DNA of 43,814 nucleotides from Alphaproteobacteria bacterium (GTDB taxonomy: Bacteria; Pseudomonadota; Alphaproteobacteria; Caulobacterales; Parvularculaceae), in the NCBI GenBank assembly GCA_030428745.1, contig JAUIEG010000001.1:1-43814 (forward strand), read 5' to 3'. Every line of letters begins with the position of its first letter. Position 1 is the first letter of the stretch. Below the pieces are notes generated by a model. It worked only from the letters and a program-made list of their open reading frames with translations. It searched no databases and was not told the origin of the DNA. This document shows positions 23,729-32,644 of the stretch, in pieces. The translations under genes were made by a program, and so were the position numbers.

Positions 23729-24623
23729 AATTCGCAGCAATGCCGTCAACGCCATCGCTTATTATCTCCACGGTCGCATGATCGACGCTGAAATTTTCTC
23801 GCAAATAGTCTTTAATTTTCCGCCGCACGCTGTTCATATCCGTATCGCCCACCGTCACGACTTCCATCGTGATCATCGGACGCTCCTCGGTGATGGACCA
23901 CACATGGATATGGTCAACGCGCGCGACGCCTGAAATTTCGCGGGTCAACGCCGCGGCGATTTCGCGCCGATCGAGATGTTCAGGCGCGCCTTCGAGCAGG
24001 ATATGCGCGCTTTCCTTTACGACCCGCCACGCGGCGCGCAGGATAATGATAGCGACGAACACCGAAAGCAGCGGGTCCGCCGGTGTCCAGCCTGTCGTCA
24101 TGATGACGATCGACGCAACGATCGCGCCGACCGATCCCAAAAGATCACCCATGACGTGAAGCGCCGCCGCCCGGACATTCAAATTACCCCTCTCTCCGCG
24201 AGACAAAATCCAGAATGCCAATAAATTGACGGCGAGGCCCGCAACCGCCACCCAGAACATCAGTCCGCCGAGAATCTCCCCGGGCTCTCGAAGCCGATTG
24301 TAAGCTTCCCAGCAAATCCACGCCGCAATTAGAAATAAGGCGAGTCCGTTGACGAAAGCCGCAAGAACCGAAAACCGGTCGAAGCCGTAGCTTCGCTTCC
24401 AGGTGGCGGGTTTGCGGGCGATGCGTAACGCGAACCAAGCAAGAGCCAATGACGCAAAATCGGTGAGCATGTGGCCGGCGTCAGCGAGCAATGCAAGCGA
24501 GCCGGAAATTAGTCCGCCGGCGGCTTCCGCAAGCATGAATCCGCCAGTCAAAACGACGGCTAGCGCAAGCTTGCCCTCGTTCCCGCCTCCCGCGACATGC
24601 GAATGATTATGGCTTTGACTCAT
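23718..24623 (-). CDS. Cation diffusion facilitator (CzcD/ZitB-like)
   Basis: A 301-aa inner-membrane proton antiporter exporting Zn2+ and probably Cd2+/Co2+ from cytoplasm to periplasm. The N-terminus is His-rich (SQSHNHSHV). Six membrane segments are predicted; the metal site in TM2 is LLADAGHMLTD (His-x3-Asp) and in TM5 HVMGDLLGS (His-x3-Asp), the zinc-type arrangement. The C-terminal cytoplasmic domain is present (VDHIHVWSITEERPMITMEV). ATG 24623 is preferred because AAGG lies 8 nt upstream; a GTG at 24638 has no such site. It is downstream of, and co-directional with, the PII-like gene, after a 237-bp gap with a strong hairpin. Confidence 0.92.
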   Translation of the reverse strand: MSQSHNHSHVAGGGNEGKLALAVVLTGGFMLAEAAGGLISGSLALLADAGHMLTDFASLALAWFALRIARKPATWKRSYGFDRFSVLAAFVNGLALFLIAAWICWEAYNRLREPGEILGGLMFWVAVAGLAVNLLAFWILSRGERGNLNVRAAALHVMGDLLGSVGAIVASIVIMTTGWTPADPLLSVFVAIIILRAAWRVVKESAHILLEGAPEHLDRREIAAALTREISGVARVDHIHVWSITEERPMITMEVVTVGDTDMNSVRRKIKDYLRENFSVDHATVEIISDGVDGIAANFTD

Positions 24624-24724
24624 CGAAGATGCCTTCACCGGGTAAATTAGAAATCCTGCAGCGCGGCCAGTTGTTCCGTCACGATACTACCATGAACACC
24701 GAATGGAACTGAATGTTGCAAGTA

Positions 24725-24759
24725 GAGCCGCCGGGTTAGGGGGACGAACCCGGCGGCTC
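24725..24759. terminator. Strong stem-loop between the PII-like and CDF genes
   Basis: A 13-bp perfect stem, GAGCCGCCGGGTT (24725-24737) and AACCCGGCGGCTC (24747-24759), has a 9-nt loop. It lies between the end of the PII-like gene and the start of the CDF gene, both leftward. No T-run follows on the minus strand, so it would be an atypical terminator or an RNA-processing or regulatory hairpin separating expression of the two units. Confidence 0.5.
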
Positions 24760-24860
24760 CTCTGGTTACGCCGGACGACTACGCGCGCAGGAAGTTAGCG
24801 CTATCGCCCGCTCGCAATTCGAAGTGACACGGACGAACTGCGAGACCAGATACAAGTGAC

Positions 24861-25169
24861 TTAGATAGGAATGGCGGCCGTGATCTTGCTCACATAAATG
24901 AAGCCCGATTCCTCCATATCGGTATTACCGTGAGCGCGTATCAGATCGGCGGCTTCGGAGAGCCGGTCGTCTTCGCAGACAAGCTCCAGCTTCACTTCCG
25001 TGATTACGCGGTCGCCAAGCTCGGTTGAATATTGCTGCTCTTTTTCGTCAAGCGCCTTGACCATGCCCTTGACATCGACGGCCGTCATGTTGGCGAAACC
25101 GGCTTTGCGTAAGGCGCGAACGACGCTCGCCGCCCGGCTGCGATGAATGAACGCCTTGATCTCAATCAT
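24861..25169 (-). CDS. PII-like protein linked to heavy-metal RND efflux
   Basis: A 102-aa PII/CutA-fold protein. It opens with MIEIKAFIHRSRAASVVRAL like GlnB (MKxIxA...), continues KAGFANMTAVDVKGM and ends DRVITEVKLELVCEDD and GFIYVSKITAAIPI. The classical T-loop with uridylylated Tyr51 and the GlnB C-terminus are not clearly conserved, which fits the PII-NG subgroup reported beside CusA/CzcA-type genes rather than nitrogen regulation. AAAGGAGG precedes the ATG by about 6 nt. It begins 13 bp after the czcA stop, so it is the last gene of the czc operon. A sensor or modulator role for the pump is inferred. Confidence 0.85.
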   Translation of the reverse strand: MIEIKAFIHRSRAASVVRALRKAGFANMTAVDVKGMVKALDEKEQQYSTELGDRVITEVKLELVCEDDRLSEAADLIRAHGNTDMEESGFIYVSKITAAIPI

Positions 25170-25182
25170 GATGCGCCTCCTT

Positions 25183-28100
25183 TCATTCGGCTGCTTTTGC
25201 ATGCGCGTCGGCGAGGTCGAGATCGCCGCGAGACGGCGCCGGCTCAGACTTCCGGCCGCGCGTTTCCATCCACTCATAGATGACCGGCAGGAGAATCAGC
25301 GTCAGCGCTGTCGACGTCAGCAAACCGCCGACGACGACAGAAGCCAGAGGCCTTTGCGTCTCGGCCCCGATGCCGGTTGACAAGAGCATCGGTATAAGGC
25401 CGAGAATGGCGACGCTCGCCGTCATCAGCACAGGCCGCAAGCGCAGTTCGGCGCCGCGCCGAACGGCGTCGCGAACGCTGAAGCCGGCGTCGCGCTGTTC
25501 ATTAATGAAACTGACGAGCACGATGCCGTTCAACATGGCGACGCCGAAGACGGCGATGAAGCCGATCGCCGACGGCACGGACAGATATTGCCCGGTGACG
25601 AAGAGCGCGAAGAGCCCGCCGCTGGCTGCGAAGGGAACGTTTGCGATAATCAACGCGGCGTATTTCACAGAATTGAACGCCGTGTAGAGCAGCACGAAGA
25701 TGAAAAAGATCGTCGCCGGGACTATCAGCGACAGTTTCGCAAGCGCCCGCTGCTGGTTTTCAAAGGCGCCGCCCCATTCGATCCAGTAGCCCGGCGGCAA
25801 ATCCACATTCGCCGCAATGACCTCATTGGCGTCCTTGACGAAGCCGTCGACATCGCGCCCACGCACATCCATCTGGATGACGGCGTAGCGCTGCAACTGT
25901 TCGCGGCGGACGAAGGAATAGCCTTCCGCCGACGTGACCGTTGCAACCCGTCCGAGCGGAATGATTGCGCCGTCCGCCGTTTGCAGCGGAATATTGCGGA
26001 TCGATTCCATGGACGCTTTCGATGCATCTTGAAGACGCGCCGTAATGTCGAATCGCCGGACGCCGTCAATGAGCGTGCCTACCGGTTCAGCGCCGATGCC
26101 GGTACGCACGACATTGAGAACGTCGTCAGCGTTCATGCCGTAACGCGCGAGTTCGGCGCGATCGACCTGAATCCGGATTTGCGGCTTGCCGATATTGGCT
26201 TCGAGAGAAAGATCAGCCGCGCCCGGCACGCCGGATATCGCCTCCTTGATCTCCTGGCTAAGCCGGTCGAGTTCGCCAAGATCCTGACCGTAGATTTTGG
26301 CGGCCAGCGTCGCGCGCACGCCGGAGATCAACTCCTCAACGCGCATCTGAATCGGCTGCGTGAAGGCGACGACCGATGTCGGCACGGTTTCTTCGAGCTT
26401 TTCGCGCATGTCATCGGCGAGCGATGCGACCGACCGCTTGCGCGGCCATTCGCTTTGCGGTTTCAAGGCCGTGTAGATTTCCATGTAGTTGACGTCGGCG
26501 GTTTCGCCTTTTTCGGCCCGGCCAATCATGGCGATGGTGGTTTCTACCTCGGGAAACTCGCCAAGTGCGTGTTCGATCTCCTTCGAAATCTCGATCGACT
26601 GATCGAGCGACGTCGATGGGATCGACGTCACCCGCCACATGATCGAGCCTTCCTGCAATTGCGGCATGAATTCCTTACCGAGGAAGGGAAAGAGCGCGAG
26701 GCTGGCGACAAGGAGGCCGCCGGCGGCAAGTCCTACTTTGCGCTTGTTGTCGAGTGACCAGGCGATCAGGGGCAGATAGCCTCGCTTGACGATGCGCATC
26801 AGCATGGTGTCGCGTTCTTCCTTGGGCTTCAGGATCATCGCCGCCAGAACCGGAATGATGGTCAGCGTCAGGAGTAAAGAACCGGCCATGGCGAAGCTGA
26901 TATTAAACGCCATGGGCTTGAAGAGTTTGCCTTCGAGCCCTTCAAGGCTGAACAAAGGCAAAAAGACGACGATGATGATCATGATCGCGAACGCGATCGG
27001 ATTTGCGACTTCGCGCGCCGCCTCCAGAACAGCCGCGGTGCGGTTGACCTCGCCGCCCTCTTCTTTTCGTTCCGCCATGATCCGAAACGAGTTTTCGACC
27101 ATGACGACGGCGCCGTCGACCATCATGCCGATGCCGATGGCGAGACCGGCCAGCGACATGAGATTGGCCGAGAGTCCCGCCTGGCCCATGAAAATAAAGG
27201 CGATCAGCATGGCGAGCGGCAGCGCCGTGATCACGACCAGCGCGGAGCGGATTTCGCCGAGAAACAGAAACAGCACGATGGCGACGAGAATTGACCCTTC
27301 AATGAGGGCTTTCTCCGCTGTGCCGACTGCCTTCTCCACAAGCTCGGTGCGGTCGTAAATCGGTTTGATGACGACGCCGTCGGGCAGCGCGCCCTCGACC
27401 GTCTCGACCTTTTCCTTCACCGCGTCGACGACATTCTTGGCGTTCTCGCCGATACGCGCGAGCGCCATGCCGAGCACAACTTCTTCGCCGTCGCGGGTGA
27501 CGGCGCCGAAGCGCAGCGCCGGCGCCTGTTCGACTTTCGCAACATCGCGAACATAGACGGGGGCGCCGTCCTTCACCTTGACGACGATATTGCCGATATC
27601 GATCTCGTCCCGGACGAGACCCAGGCCGCGAACGAGATATTGCTCCGGCCCCTGATCGATATATTGCCCGCCGACCTGCCGGTTATTCGCCTCAAGCGCT
27701 TCGACGACATCGGAAAAACCGAGCTCATATTTGATGAGTTGCAAAGGGTCGATCTGAACCTGAAACTGGCGCTCCTGCCCGCCCCAGGACATTACGTCGT
27801 CGACGCCGGCGGCCGTGCGCAGGATGAGGCGCACGTTCCAGTCCTGCAGCGTCCTCAAATCCATATCGCTGATGTCGCCCTTAAGGGACTCGTCAGCGCG
27901 TTCGAGCGTGTACCAGAAGACCTGTCCGAGGCCGGAAGCGTTCGGACCCATTTCCGGCGAGCCGTAGCCTTCCGGTATCCGGTCGCGAACTTCCGCAAGC
28001 CGCTCCATGACGAGACGGCGCGCGAAATAGATATCGACGCTGTCCTTGAAGTAGACGGCGACATAGGAAAGGCCGAAGAGACTGACCGAACGGATTTCCG

Positions 28101-28338
28101 AGACGTCAGGAAGTCCGGCCATCGCCGACTCCACGGGAAATGTCAGCAATTGCTCGACATCTTCGGCGGCAAGCCCCGGCGATTCCGTGTAGATGTTGAC
28201 CTGCACGGGCGTCACGTCCGGGAACGCGTCAATGGGAACCGTTGTGACGGCGCGCCAGCCGAGAAAGCCGACGACAGCGAAGATGATAAGCACCAGGAAT
28301 TTATACTGGAGCGAAAATTCGACGAGTTTGTTCAACAT
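25183..28338 (-). CDS. czcA: CzcA-type heavy-metal RND efflux pump
   Basis: A 1051-aa inner-membrane RND transporter driving proton-coupled export of divalent cations through a CzcCBA complex. An N-terminal membrane segment precedes VPIDAFPDVTPVQVNIYTES, the HME-RND hallmark. TM4 reads LAIGIGMMVDGAVVMVEN: the second Asp and the Glu of the CzcA DFG-x3-DGA...E proton-relay motif are kept, but the first Asp is Gly. The C-terminal half repeats the fold, with large periplasmic domains and GVAMLNGIVLVSFINE. The length matches the family. A GGAG lies 9 nt before the start, 11 bp downstream of the czcB stop. Substrates are probably Zn/Cd/Co or Ni; the altered motif leaves this open. Confidence 0.93.
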   Translation of the reverse strand: MLNKLVEFSLQYKFLVLIIFAVVGFLGWRAVTTVPIDAFPDVTPVQVNIYTESPGLAAEDVEQLLTFPVESAMAGLPDVSEIRSVSLFGLSYVAVYFKDSVDIYFARRLVMERLAEVRDRIPEGYGSPEMGPNASGLGQVFWYTLERADESLKGDISDMDLRTLQDWNVRLILRTAAGVDDVMSWGGQERQFQVQIDPLQLIKYELGFSDVVEALEANNRQVGGQYIDQGPEQYLVRGLGLVRDEIDIGNIVVKVKDGAPVYVRDVAKVEQAPALRFGAVTRDGEEVVLGMALARIGENAKNVVDAVKEKVETVEGALPDGVVIKPIYDRTELVEKAVGTAEKALIEGSILVAIVLFLFLGEIRSALVVITALPLAMLIAFIFMGQAGLSANLMSLAGLAIGIGMMVDGAVVMVENSFRIMAERKEEGGEVNRTAAVLEAAREVANPIAFAIMIIIVVFLPLFSLEGLEGKLFKPMAFNISFAMAGSLLLTLTIIPVLAAMILKPKEERDTMLMRIVKRGYLPLIAWSLDNKRKVGLAAGGLLVASLALFPFLGKEFMPQLQEGSIMWRVTSIPSTSLDQSIEISKEIEHALGEFPEVETTIAMIGRAEKGETADVNYMEIYTALKPQSEWPRKRSVASLADDMREKLEETVPTSVVAFTQPIQMRVEELISGVRATLAAKIYGQDLGELDRLSQEIKEAISGVPGAADLSLEANIGKPQIRIQVDRAELARYGMNADDVLNVVRTGIGAEPVGTLIDGVRRFDITARLQDASKASMESIRNIPLQTADGAIIPLGRVATVTSAEGYSFVRREQLQRYAVIQMDVRGRDVDGFVKDANEVIAANVDLPPGYWIEWGGAFENQQRALAKLSLIVPATIFFIFVLLYTAFNSVKYAALIIANVPFAASGGLFALFVTGQYLSVPSAIGFIAVFGVAMLNGIVLVSFINEQRDAGFSVRDAVRRGAELRLRPVLMTASVAILGLIPMLLSTGIGAETQRPLASVVVGGLLTSTALTLILLPVIYEWMETRGRKSEPAPSRGDLDLADAHAKAAE

Positions 28339-28349
28339 GGATCGCGCTC

Positions 28350-29516
28350 CTAATGCCCGTGGCCTTCGCCCATTTTCGTCTTTTGAATGAGCGATTTGAG
28401 GAGAAAGGTTTGGTCAGTGACGATCTCATCGCCTGCCGAGACGCCAGACGCGATTTCGATCCATCCGCCGCTGGCGGTCCCGGTTTCAACACTGACGGGT
28501 TCGATCTCATCGCCTTCGATGCGGAAAACGGTCGGCGCGCCGTCCATCAGGACAATCGCACTTTCCGGCAACGCCAGCATTTCATCGCCGGCGCCGGCGG
28601 CGATTGCTGCATCAACGAATTGACCTGCGTGAAAATCATCGTCTTCATTGCCGATCTCGATGCGCGCCATCAAGGTGCGCGTCGTTTCATCAAGCGCGTG
28701 CTGGAGCTGAATGACCTCGCCTTCTTCCCAGTGTCCCGCGCTGGACTTAACGCGCGCGGATGCGCCGACGGCTATTCTTTGCGCCTGTTCGGCGGTCAGT
28801 CGCGCTTCAACCCAGACCGTCGATTCGTCGCTGATTTCGACCAGCACCCGGCCGGGATCGACAAACTCTCCCAAGGTGAAATCGTCGCGGACGACGGTGC
28901 CGGACTGCGGCGCGAACAGAATGAAGCGGCCTGTCGCCTTGCTGGCGTCGCCGGTTTTCAGAAGCGCGGCGACTTCCTGCTCAGCCATGCCGAATGAGAG
29001 GAGTTTGGCATGGGCCTGCTGGCGCGCGACTTCCGCCTCGACGTAACGCTTTTCAGAAACGACGTCCCGGCCGAGATTTCGGACGCGGCGCCATTCTTTG
29101 TCGTTGATGATGAGCGCGCCTTGCGCTTCGGCCATTTCGACGCTGGAGAGCGTGACCAGCGGCGCGCCTTCCTCGACTTTCTCTCCGCGCACGATATGTC
29201 GCTCGACAATCTGCGCGCTGATGCGCGGCGCGACCTGCGCTGTCTTGTAGCGGTTCGCCGTCACCTCGCCCGGCGCAATGAACTCACCGGTCAGTTGTCG
29301 ATTGCCGAGCGCAATGGATTTGATCCCCTTGGCGCTCCGCTCCGCCGCCGTCATTTCGATATGACCGCCGCCTTCTTCGCCGTGGCCCTCTTCCGACTGC
29401 TCGACTGACGCTGATTTTTGTTCAGCATCCGATGCGCCGCAGCCTGCGACTGTCAGCGCCGCGAGGGCGATGATCGCCAGTCCAAGGCCAGAATTCAGTT
29501 TTCGAAAGTTACGCAT
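28350..29516 (-). CDS. czcB: CzcB-type periplasmic adaptor (membrane fusion protein)
   Basis: A 388-aa adaptor joining the RND pump to the outer-membrane channel. It carries a lipoprotein-like signal, with the hydrophobic stretch LGLAIIALAALTVAGCG and a lipobox Cys. Below it is a His-rich acidic patch (EGHGEEGGGHIEM). The barrel-sandwich/lipoyl halves are APGEVTANRYKTAQVAPRIS and FILFAPQSGTVVRDDFTLGE, flanking an alpha-helical hairpin. It ends with MGEGHGH, a small His motif. ATG 29516 shares a base with the czcC stop (TAATG), indicating coupling; an upstream in-frame start at 29534 is less likely. Confidence 0.9.
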   Translation of the reverse strand: MRNFRKLNSGLGLAIIALAALTVAGCGASDAEQKSASVEQSEEGHGEEGGGHIEMTAAERSAKGIKSIALGNRQLTGEFIAPGEVTANRYKTAQVAPRISAQIVERHIVRGEKVEEGAPLVTLSSVEMAEAQGALIINDKEWRRVRNLGRDVVSEKRYVEAEVARQQAHAKLLSFGMAEQEVAALLKTGDASKATGRFILFAPQSGTVVRDDFTLGEFVDPGRVLVEISDESTVWVEARLTAEQAQRIAVGASARVKSSAGHWEEGEVIQLQHALDETTRTLMARIEIGNEDDDFHAGQFVDAAIAAGAGDEMLALPESAIVLMDGAPTVFRIEGDEIEPVSVETGTASGGWIEIASGVSAGDEIVTDQTFLLKSLIQKTKMGEGHGH

Positions 29517-30751
29517 TACAGAGTCTCCATCCATTCATTGAGCGTCCCTGACGCATCGAGCCAATCGATCCAGGCGCGCCATAAAGACCCTTGAAGTTCA
29601 ATTCCTGCGCGTTCCGCGCTGTAGGTTTGATCGAGCTGCACGAGATATTCGACCGCTGTGATGTCGCCCGACCGCCATAGCTGATCGAGCACGCGGCGTT
29701 GCTCGCCGAGCACATCCGACCCGTCGCGCATCCATGCGCGCCACGTCCCCGCCGCGACGGCGAAGCGTCCGCTGGCTTCGACGAGCCGCGCTTCGGCGTT
29801 GCGCAGCTGATTGCGGATCGCTTGCTCGGCGGCGATGCGTTCGGCGCGCGCCTCATCGACTTCGGCCTGTCCGGACGCAAAAACCGGTATGGGTACGGAC
29901 AATCGGACGCCGGCGAAATCGGCGTCTCCTTCGCGTCCATAGGCGGCGCCGATGGTCGGATCGGGAATGCGCGCTTTTTTGGCATAACGGATTTCGGCCG
30001 ACAGCGCGTCGGCGCGCGCTTCCGCCGCGCGCAGTTCCGGCAAGCGGCGGACCAGCGTCATATCGAGCGGCGGCGCCGCCGCCGGCGGGTCAGGCAGCAC
30101 CGGCCAGGCCGGCATGACTTCGCCCACAAGCGCTGTCAAAGCTTGTCGCGCTTCGGAGAACTCGCTTCGGGCGGTCGTTTGCTCGGCGATCGCCTGGGAA
30201 AGGCTCAAGCGCGCGGCAAGACGCTCCGATTTTGACAGATCACCGGCCTCCGCGCGGCGGTCTGCAATCGAAGAAAACTCGCGCGCGACGTCGGCGCGCC
30301 GGGCCGCCAGATCGGAAAGGCGTTTCCTGGCCTGGTAATCCGCCAGCGCGATCAGGAGATCGGCGAATAACGCACGCTTTTCCGCTTCATAGGCAAAACT
30401 TGCGGCGTCGACGGCGCTGCGCGCGCCCTTCGCCCGAGTGGCGCGCTTATTGGTGATGTCGAAGGCTTTCGACAGGCCGATAGAGCGACTGTCATCCGCA
30501 TCGTCTTCGCTGTCCGAGAACTCGCCCTCGAATTCCGGATTGTAGAGCGGCCGCGAATTGGCGCGCCCGCGCGCTTCCGCCGCATCGAGTTCGGCGCGCG
30601 CTTCTTCGAGCCTTGGATGATTGCGCGCGGCGTCTTCAAGAAATTGTCCTAGCGTCGGGCCAGGCTCAGCGGCGCTCTCCTGCGCGGACGCAGCGCCGAG
30701 CCCCCACGCCGCAAAAGCGGCGAGCAGGGGCCCGCATATTCTGATGGTCAT
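29516..30751 (-). CDS. czcC: CzcC-type outer-membrane factor (TolC family)
   Basis: A 411-aa outer-membrane channel subunit. A Sec signal peptide (LLAAFAAWGLGAASA) is followed by repeated long coiled-coil helices typical of TolC proteins (NHPRLEEARAELDAAEAR, then LADYQARKRLSDLAARRA) and the second repeat RLPELRAAEARADALSAEIR. The pattern FAGVRLSVPIPVFASGQAEV is the conserved loop after the equatorial domain. AGGA lies about 9 nt before ATG 30751. It is the first RND gene of the operon and follows the small His-rich gene by 59 bp. Confidence 0.9.
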   Translation of the reverse strand: MTIRICGPLLAAFAAWGLGAASAQESAAEPGPTLGQFLEDAARNHPRLEEARAELDAAEARGRANSRPLYNPEFEGEFSDSEDDADDSRSIGLSKAFDITNKRATRAKGARSAVDAASFAYEAEKRALFADLLIALADYQARKRLSDLAARRADVAREFSSIADRRAEAGDLSKSERLAARLSLSQAIAEQTTARSEFSEARQALTALVGEVMPAWPVLPDPPAAAPPLDMTLVRRLPELRAAEARADALSAEIRYAKKARIPDPTIGAAYGREGDADFAGVRLSVPIPVFASGQAEVDEARAERIAAEQAIRNQLRNAEARLVEASGRFAVAAGTWRAWMRDGSDVLGEQRRVLDQLWRSGDITAVEYLVQLDQTYSAERAGIELQGSLWRAWIDWLDASGTLNEWMETL

Positions 30752-30810
30752 TGGTCATTGTCCTCTTGGAATCAAAATTACTGATGGGCGCGCGGAACGC
30801 GCGCGATCAG

Positions 30811-31173
30811 TCAGATTCGTGGAGGACGGAATAAGGAGGAAAGAGAAGCCTGGGGCACAACACCGTTTTCCGGCGCTATGATCTTGCTTGCAAAGAGAAG
30901 CACGGACGCTGGCTCCAATGAGGCGCGAGACAGGGCGTGAAAATGACATGCGCCGGCATGACAATGCGCAGCGTGCTCCGGGTGAACGGAACGCTCGTCC
31001 TGCGGCGCGCTGTCGTCCTGCGCAGTCGTAAGACCGCCGTCATCCTGATGCTGGGTCGCGTGATGAAATTCTTCTTCTGCCGCATGCACAGGCCCGGCGA
31101 TCGCGCTCAGCGTCCACATGGCTGCGGTGAGAAGCGCAATCAGTGCGCGATATGGAGAAAAGCGGCGAAACAT
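30811..31173 (-). CDS. Small His/Cys-rich secreted protein upstream of czcCBA
   Basis: A 120-aa periplasmic protein with a signal peptide (ALIALLTAAMWTLSAIAGPVHA), then His-rich and acidic sequence (EEEFHHATQHQDD), and a cluster HCHAGACHFHAL that could bind soft metals. It ends with SLFRPPRI, an RPPR-type tail found on small proteins encoded beside metal-efflux operons (CzcI- or CopL-like by position). It is probably co-transcribed with czcCBA and may buffer or sense metal in the periplasm. The family is not firmly identified. Confidence 0.7.
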   Translation of the reverse strand: MFRRFSPYRALIALLTAAMWTLSAIAGPVHAAEEEFHHATQHQDDGGLTTAQDDSAPQDERSVHPEHAAHCHAGACHFHALSRASLEPASVLLFASKIIAPENGVVPQASLSSLFRPPRI

Positions 31174-31248
31174 TGCTATCGGGTTTTAACTGCCTTTTCC
31201 TGACAAATCATTAGAGAATTCGCCGCACCGCCACAAACCGAGGCCAAT

Positions 31249-31578
31249 ATGCTGAAAACCGGAATTGTATATGGAGTTGCGGCTTTCTGCGAAATCGCCG
31301 GCTGTTTCGCCTTTTGGATGTGGCTGCGGCTCGACAAATCCGCACTGTGGATTGCGCCAGGACTTGTTTCGCTGGCGGTATTCGCCTGGGCGTTGACCCT
31401 GATTGATACTGCCGCAGCGGGCCGGGCCTATGCGGCCTATGGCGGGGTGTATATCTGCGCTTCGCTCCTTTGGCTGTGGCTTATCGAACGCCATCCGCCC
31501 GACCGATGGGATTTGAGCGGCGCCGCCGTCGCGCTGCTCGGGGCGGCGATCATCATCTTCGGGCCGAGGACAGCCTAG
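31249..31578 (+). CDS. YnfA/UPF0060 family membrane protein
   Basis: A 109-aa integral membrane protein with four predicted helices ([67 protein letters not shown]). The motif [12 protein letters not shown] and the C-terminal IFGPR are typical of the YnfA family, which is distantly related to small multidrug resistance transporters. It is divergent from the czc-linked small gene with 75 bp between, and convergent with the methyltransferase gene, 5 bp apart. The substrate is unknown. Confidence 0.9.
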   Translation: MLKTGIVYGVAAFCEIAGCFAFWMWLRLDKSALWIAPGLVSLAVFAWALTLIDTAAAGRAYAAYGGVYICASLLWLWLIERHPPDRWDLSGAAVALLGAAIIIFGPRTA

Positions 31579-31583
31579 AAAAA

Positions 31584-32168
31584 TCATTGCTCTGTGACTT
31601 TACGCGGCCGACCGAGAAATCGCGGAACCTGTCGAGTGTAATCGCGATAAGCATCGCCGTATTTTTCTTTCAGCCAAGGCTCTTCAGCGAATGGCGCAAT
31701 CAGCAAGGCCGTAACGCCCGCCATCAAAACCGGCAAGGCGGGCATGGAGGCAGTCAAGACAAACCATCCGATCAACATGGCGACATCGGCGACATATTGC
31801 GGATGACGCGAATAATTATAGAGACCGCTCATGACCAGTTCGCCGGGGGCGCCGCTGGTTTGAGCGTACCCGAAACGCGCCGCCTCGGCCCAGACAGCGA
31901 GGTTTGAGAGGACAAGCAAAATTGGTCCAAGACTAAATCGCAGCCATGGGGAAATGGGCGCGCTTCCCCATCCTGAAATTCCGAGCCAGATGGCGGAAAC
32001 GAAAATGCCGAGCGTTCCCGCCCAAACGAGCGCCGATTTCCAGTTCGAGTATATCTGGGGCGGCCACAGTCTGCGTTCTGGAAAACAGATCGACCAAAGA
32101 AGAACGGCAATAAAGCCCGTTCCGCTCGCCAATCCGATTATCAAAATGACATTCTCATACTGCGTCAA
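31584..32168 (-). CDS. ICMT/PEMT-like membrane methyltransferase 1
   Basis: A 194-aa multispanning protein with the isoprenylcysteine methyltransferase / phospholipid methyltransferase signature: the cofactor-binding part SGLYNYSRHPQYVADVAMLI and the C-terminal FAEEPWLKEKYGDAYRDY, followed by VPRFL. About five hydrophobic segments precede and surround it. Such enzymes methylate membrane lipids or prenylated or small hydrophobic molecules using SAM. The substrate is unknown. It lies 20 bp from a second, shorter member and just after the short CDF gene, all leftward, so the three probably form one operon under MerR-family control. Confidence 0.85.
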   Translation of the reverse strand: MTQYENVILIIGLASGTGFIAVLLWSICFPERRLWPPQIYSNWKSALVWAGTLGIFVSAIWLGISGWGSAPISPWLRFSLGPILLVLSNLAVWAEAARFGYAQTSGAPGELVMSGLYNYSRHPQYVADVAMLIGWFVLTASMPALPVLMAGVTALLIAPFAEEPWLKEKYGDAYRDYTRQVPRFLGRPRKVTEQ

Positions 32169-32188
32169 CCTGGCCTCCGATCATTCTT

Positions 32189-32641
32189 CTAAATCCATCT
32201 GCGCACGCGCTTGCAGTACGCGTCATACTCAGACCCAAATTTATTTCTTAGAGCTTTTTCTTCCGGCTTGATCTGAAGAGTGGTCATCGTCACGATAAAC
32301 ATAGCGGTCGGCGCAAAACCCAATGGATTCTGCAAATAGACGGCCCATCCGACTAGTAATAGCAACATCCCGAAATACATCGGATTGCGTGAAATTCGGT
32401 AAAGCCCCTTCGTCACGAGTTTTCTGGCGATGTCAGGCGATACCGGATTGATCGTCGTCTTCGCCCGGACGAAGGCGCCGATTGCAATCGCGATGATGAC
32501 CAGACCGACCGTGATTAAGCCGGCCGCCAAATACCGAAAACCATTCCACTCAATCATGAATTCCGGAAAGCGATTGGCAAGGAACCAGCTCAATGCGGCA
32601 TATACCGCAGTCTGAAGCGCAGGCGGAAAAGCCGGTTTCAT
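32189..32641 (-). CDS. ICMT/PEMT-like membrane methyltransferase 2
   Basis: A 150-aa integral membrane protein of the isoprenylcysteine methyltransferase-like family: KGLYRISRNPMYFGMLLLLV (SAM-site Arg-x-Pro-x-Tyr motif) and PEEKALRNKFGSEYDAYCKR. Four to five membrane helices fit within the length. It starts 3 bp after the CDF stop and is followed 20 bp later by the longer paralogue. Methylation of a lipid or a hydrophobic metal- or sulfur-containing compound is conceivable, but sequence alone does not tell. Confidence 0.88.
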   Translation of the reverse strand: MKPAFPPALQTAVYAALSWFLANRFPEFMIEWNGFRYLAAGLITVGLVIIAIAIGAFVRAKTTINPVSPDIARKLVTKGLYRISRNPMYFGMLLLLVGWAVYLQNPLGFAPTAMFIVTMTTLQIKPEEKALRNKFGSEYDAYCKRVRRWI

Positions 32642-32644
32642 AGA

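Noticed and set aside
24725-24759. Integron attC or insertion-sequence end
   Set aside because: It lacks the attC core sites and there is no transposase or target duplication nearby; a transcript hairpin is simpler.
25588-26757. A 389-codon open frame on the plus strand inside czcA
   Set aside because: Antisense shadow of a well-supported RND gene; composition is Arg/His-rich and has no ribosome site.
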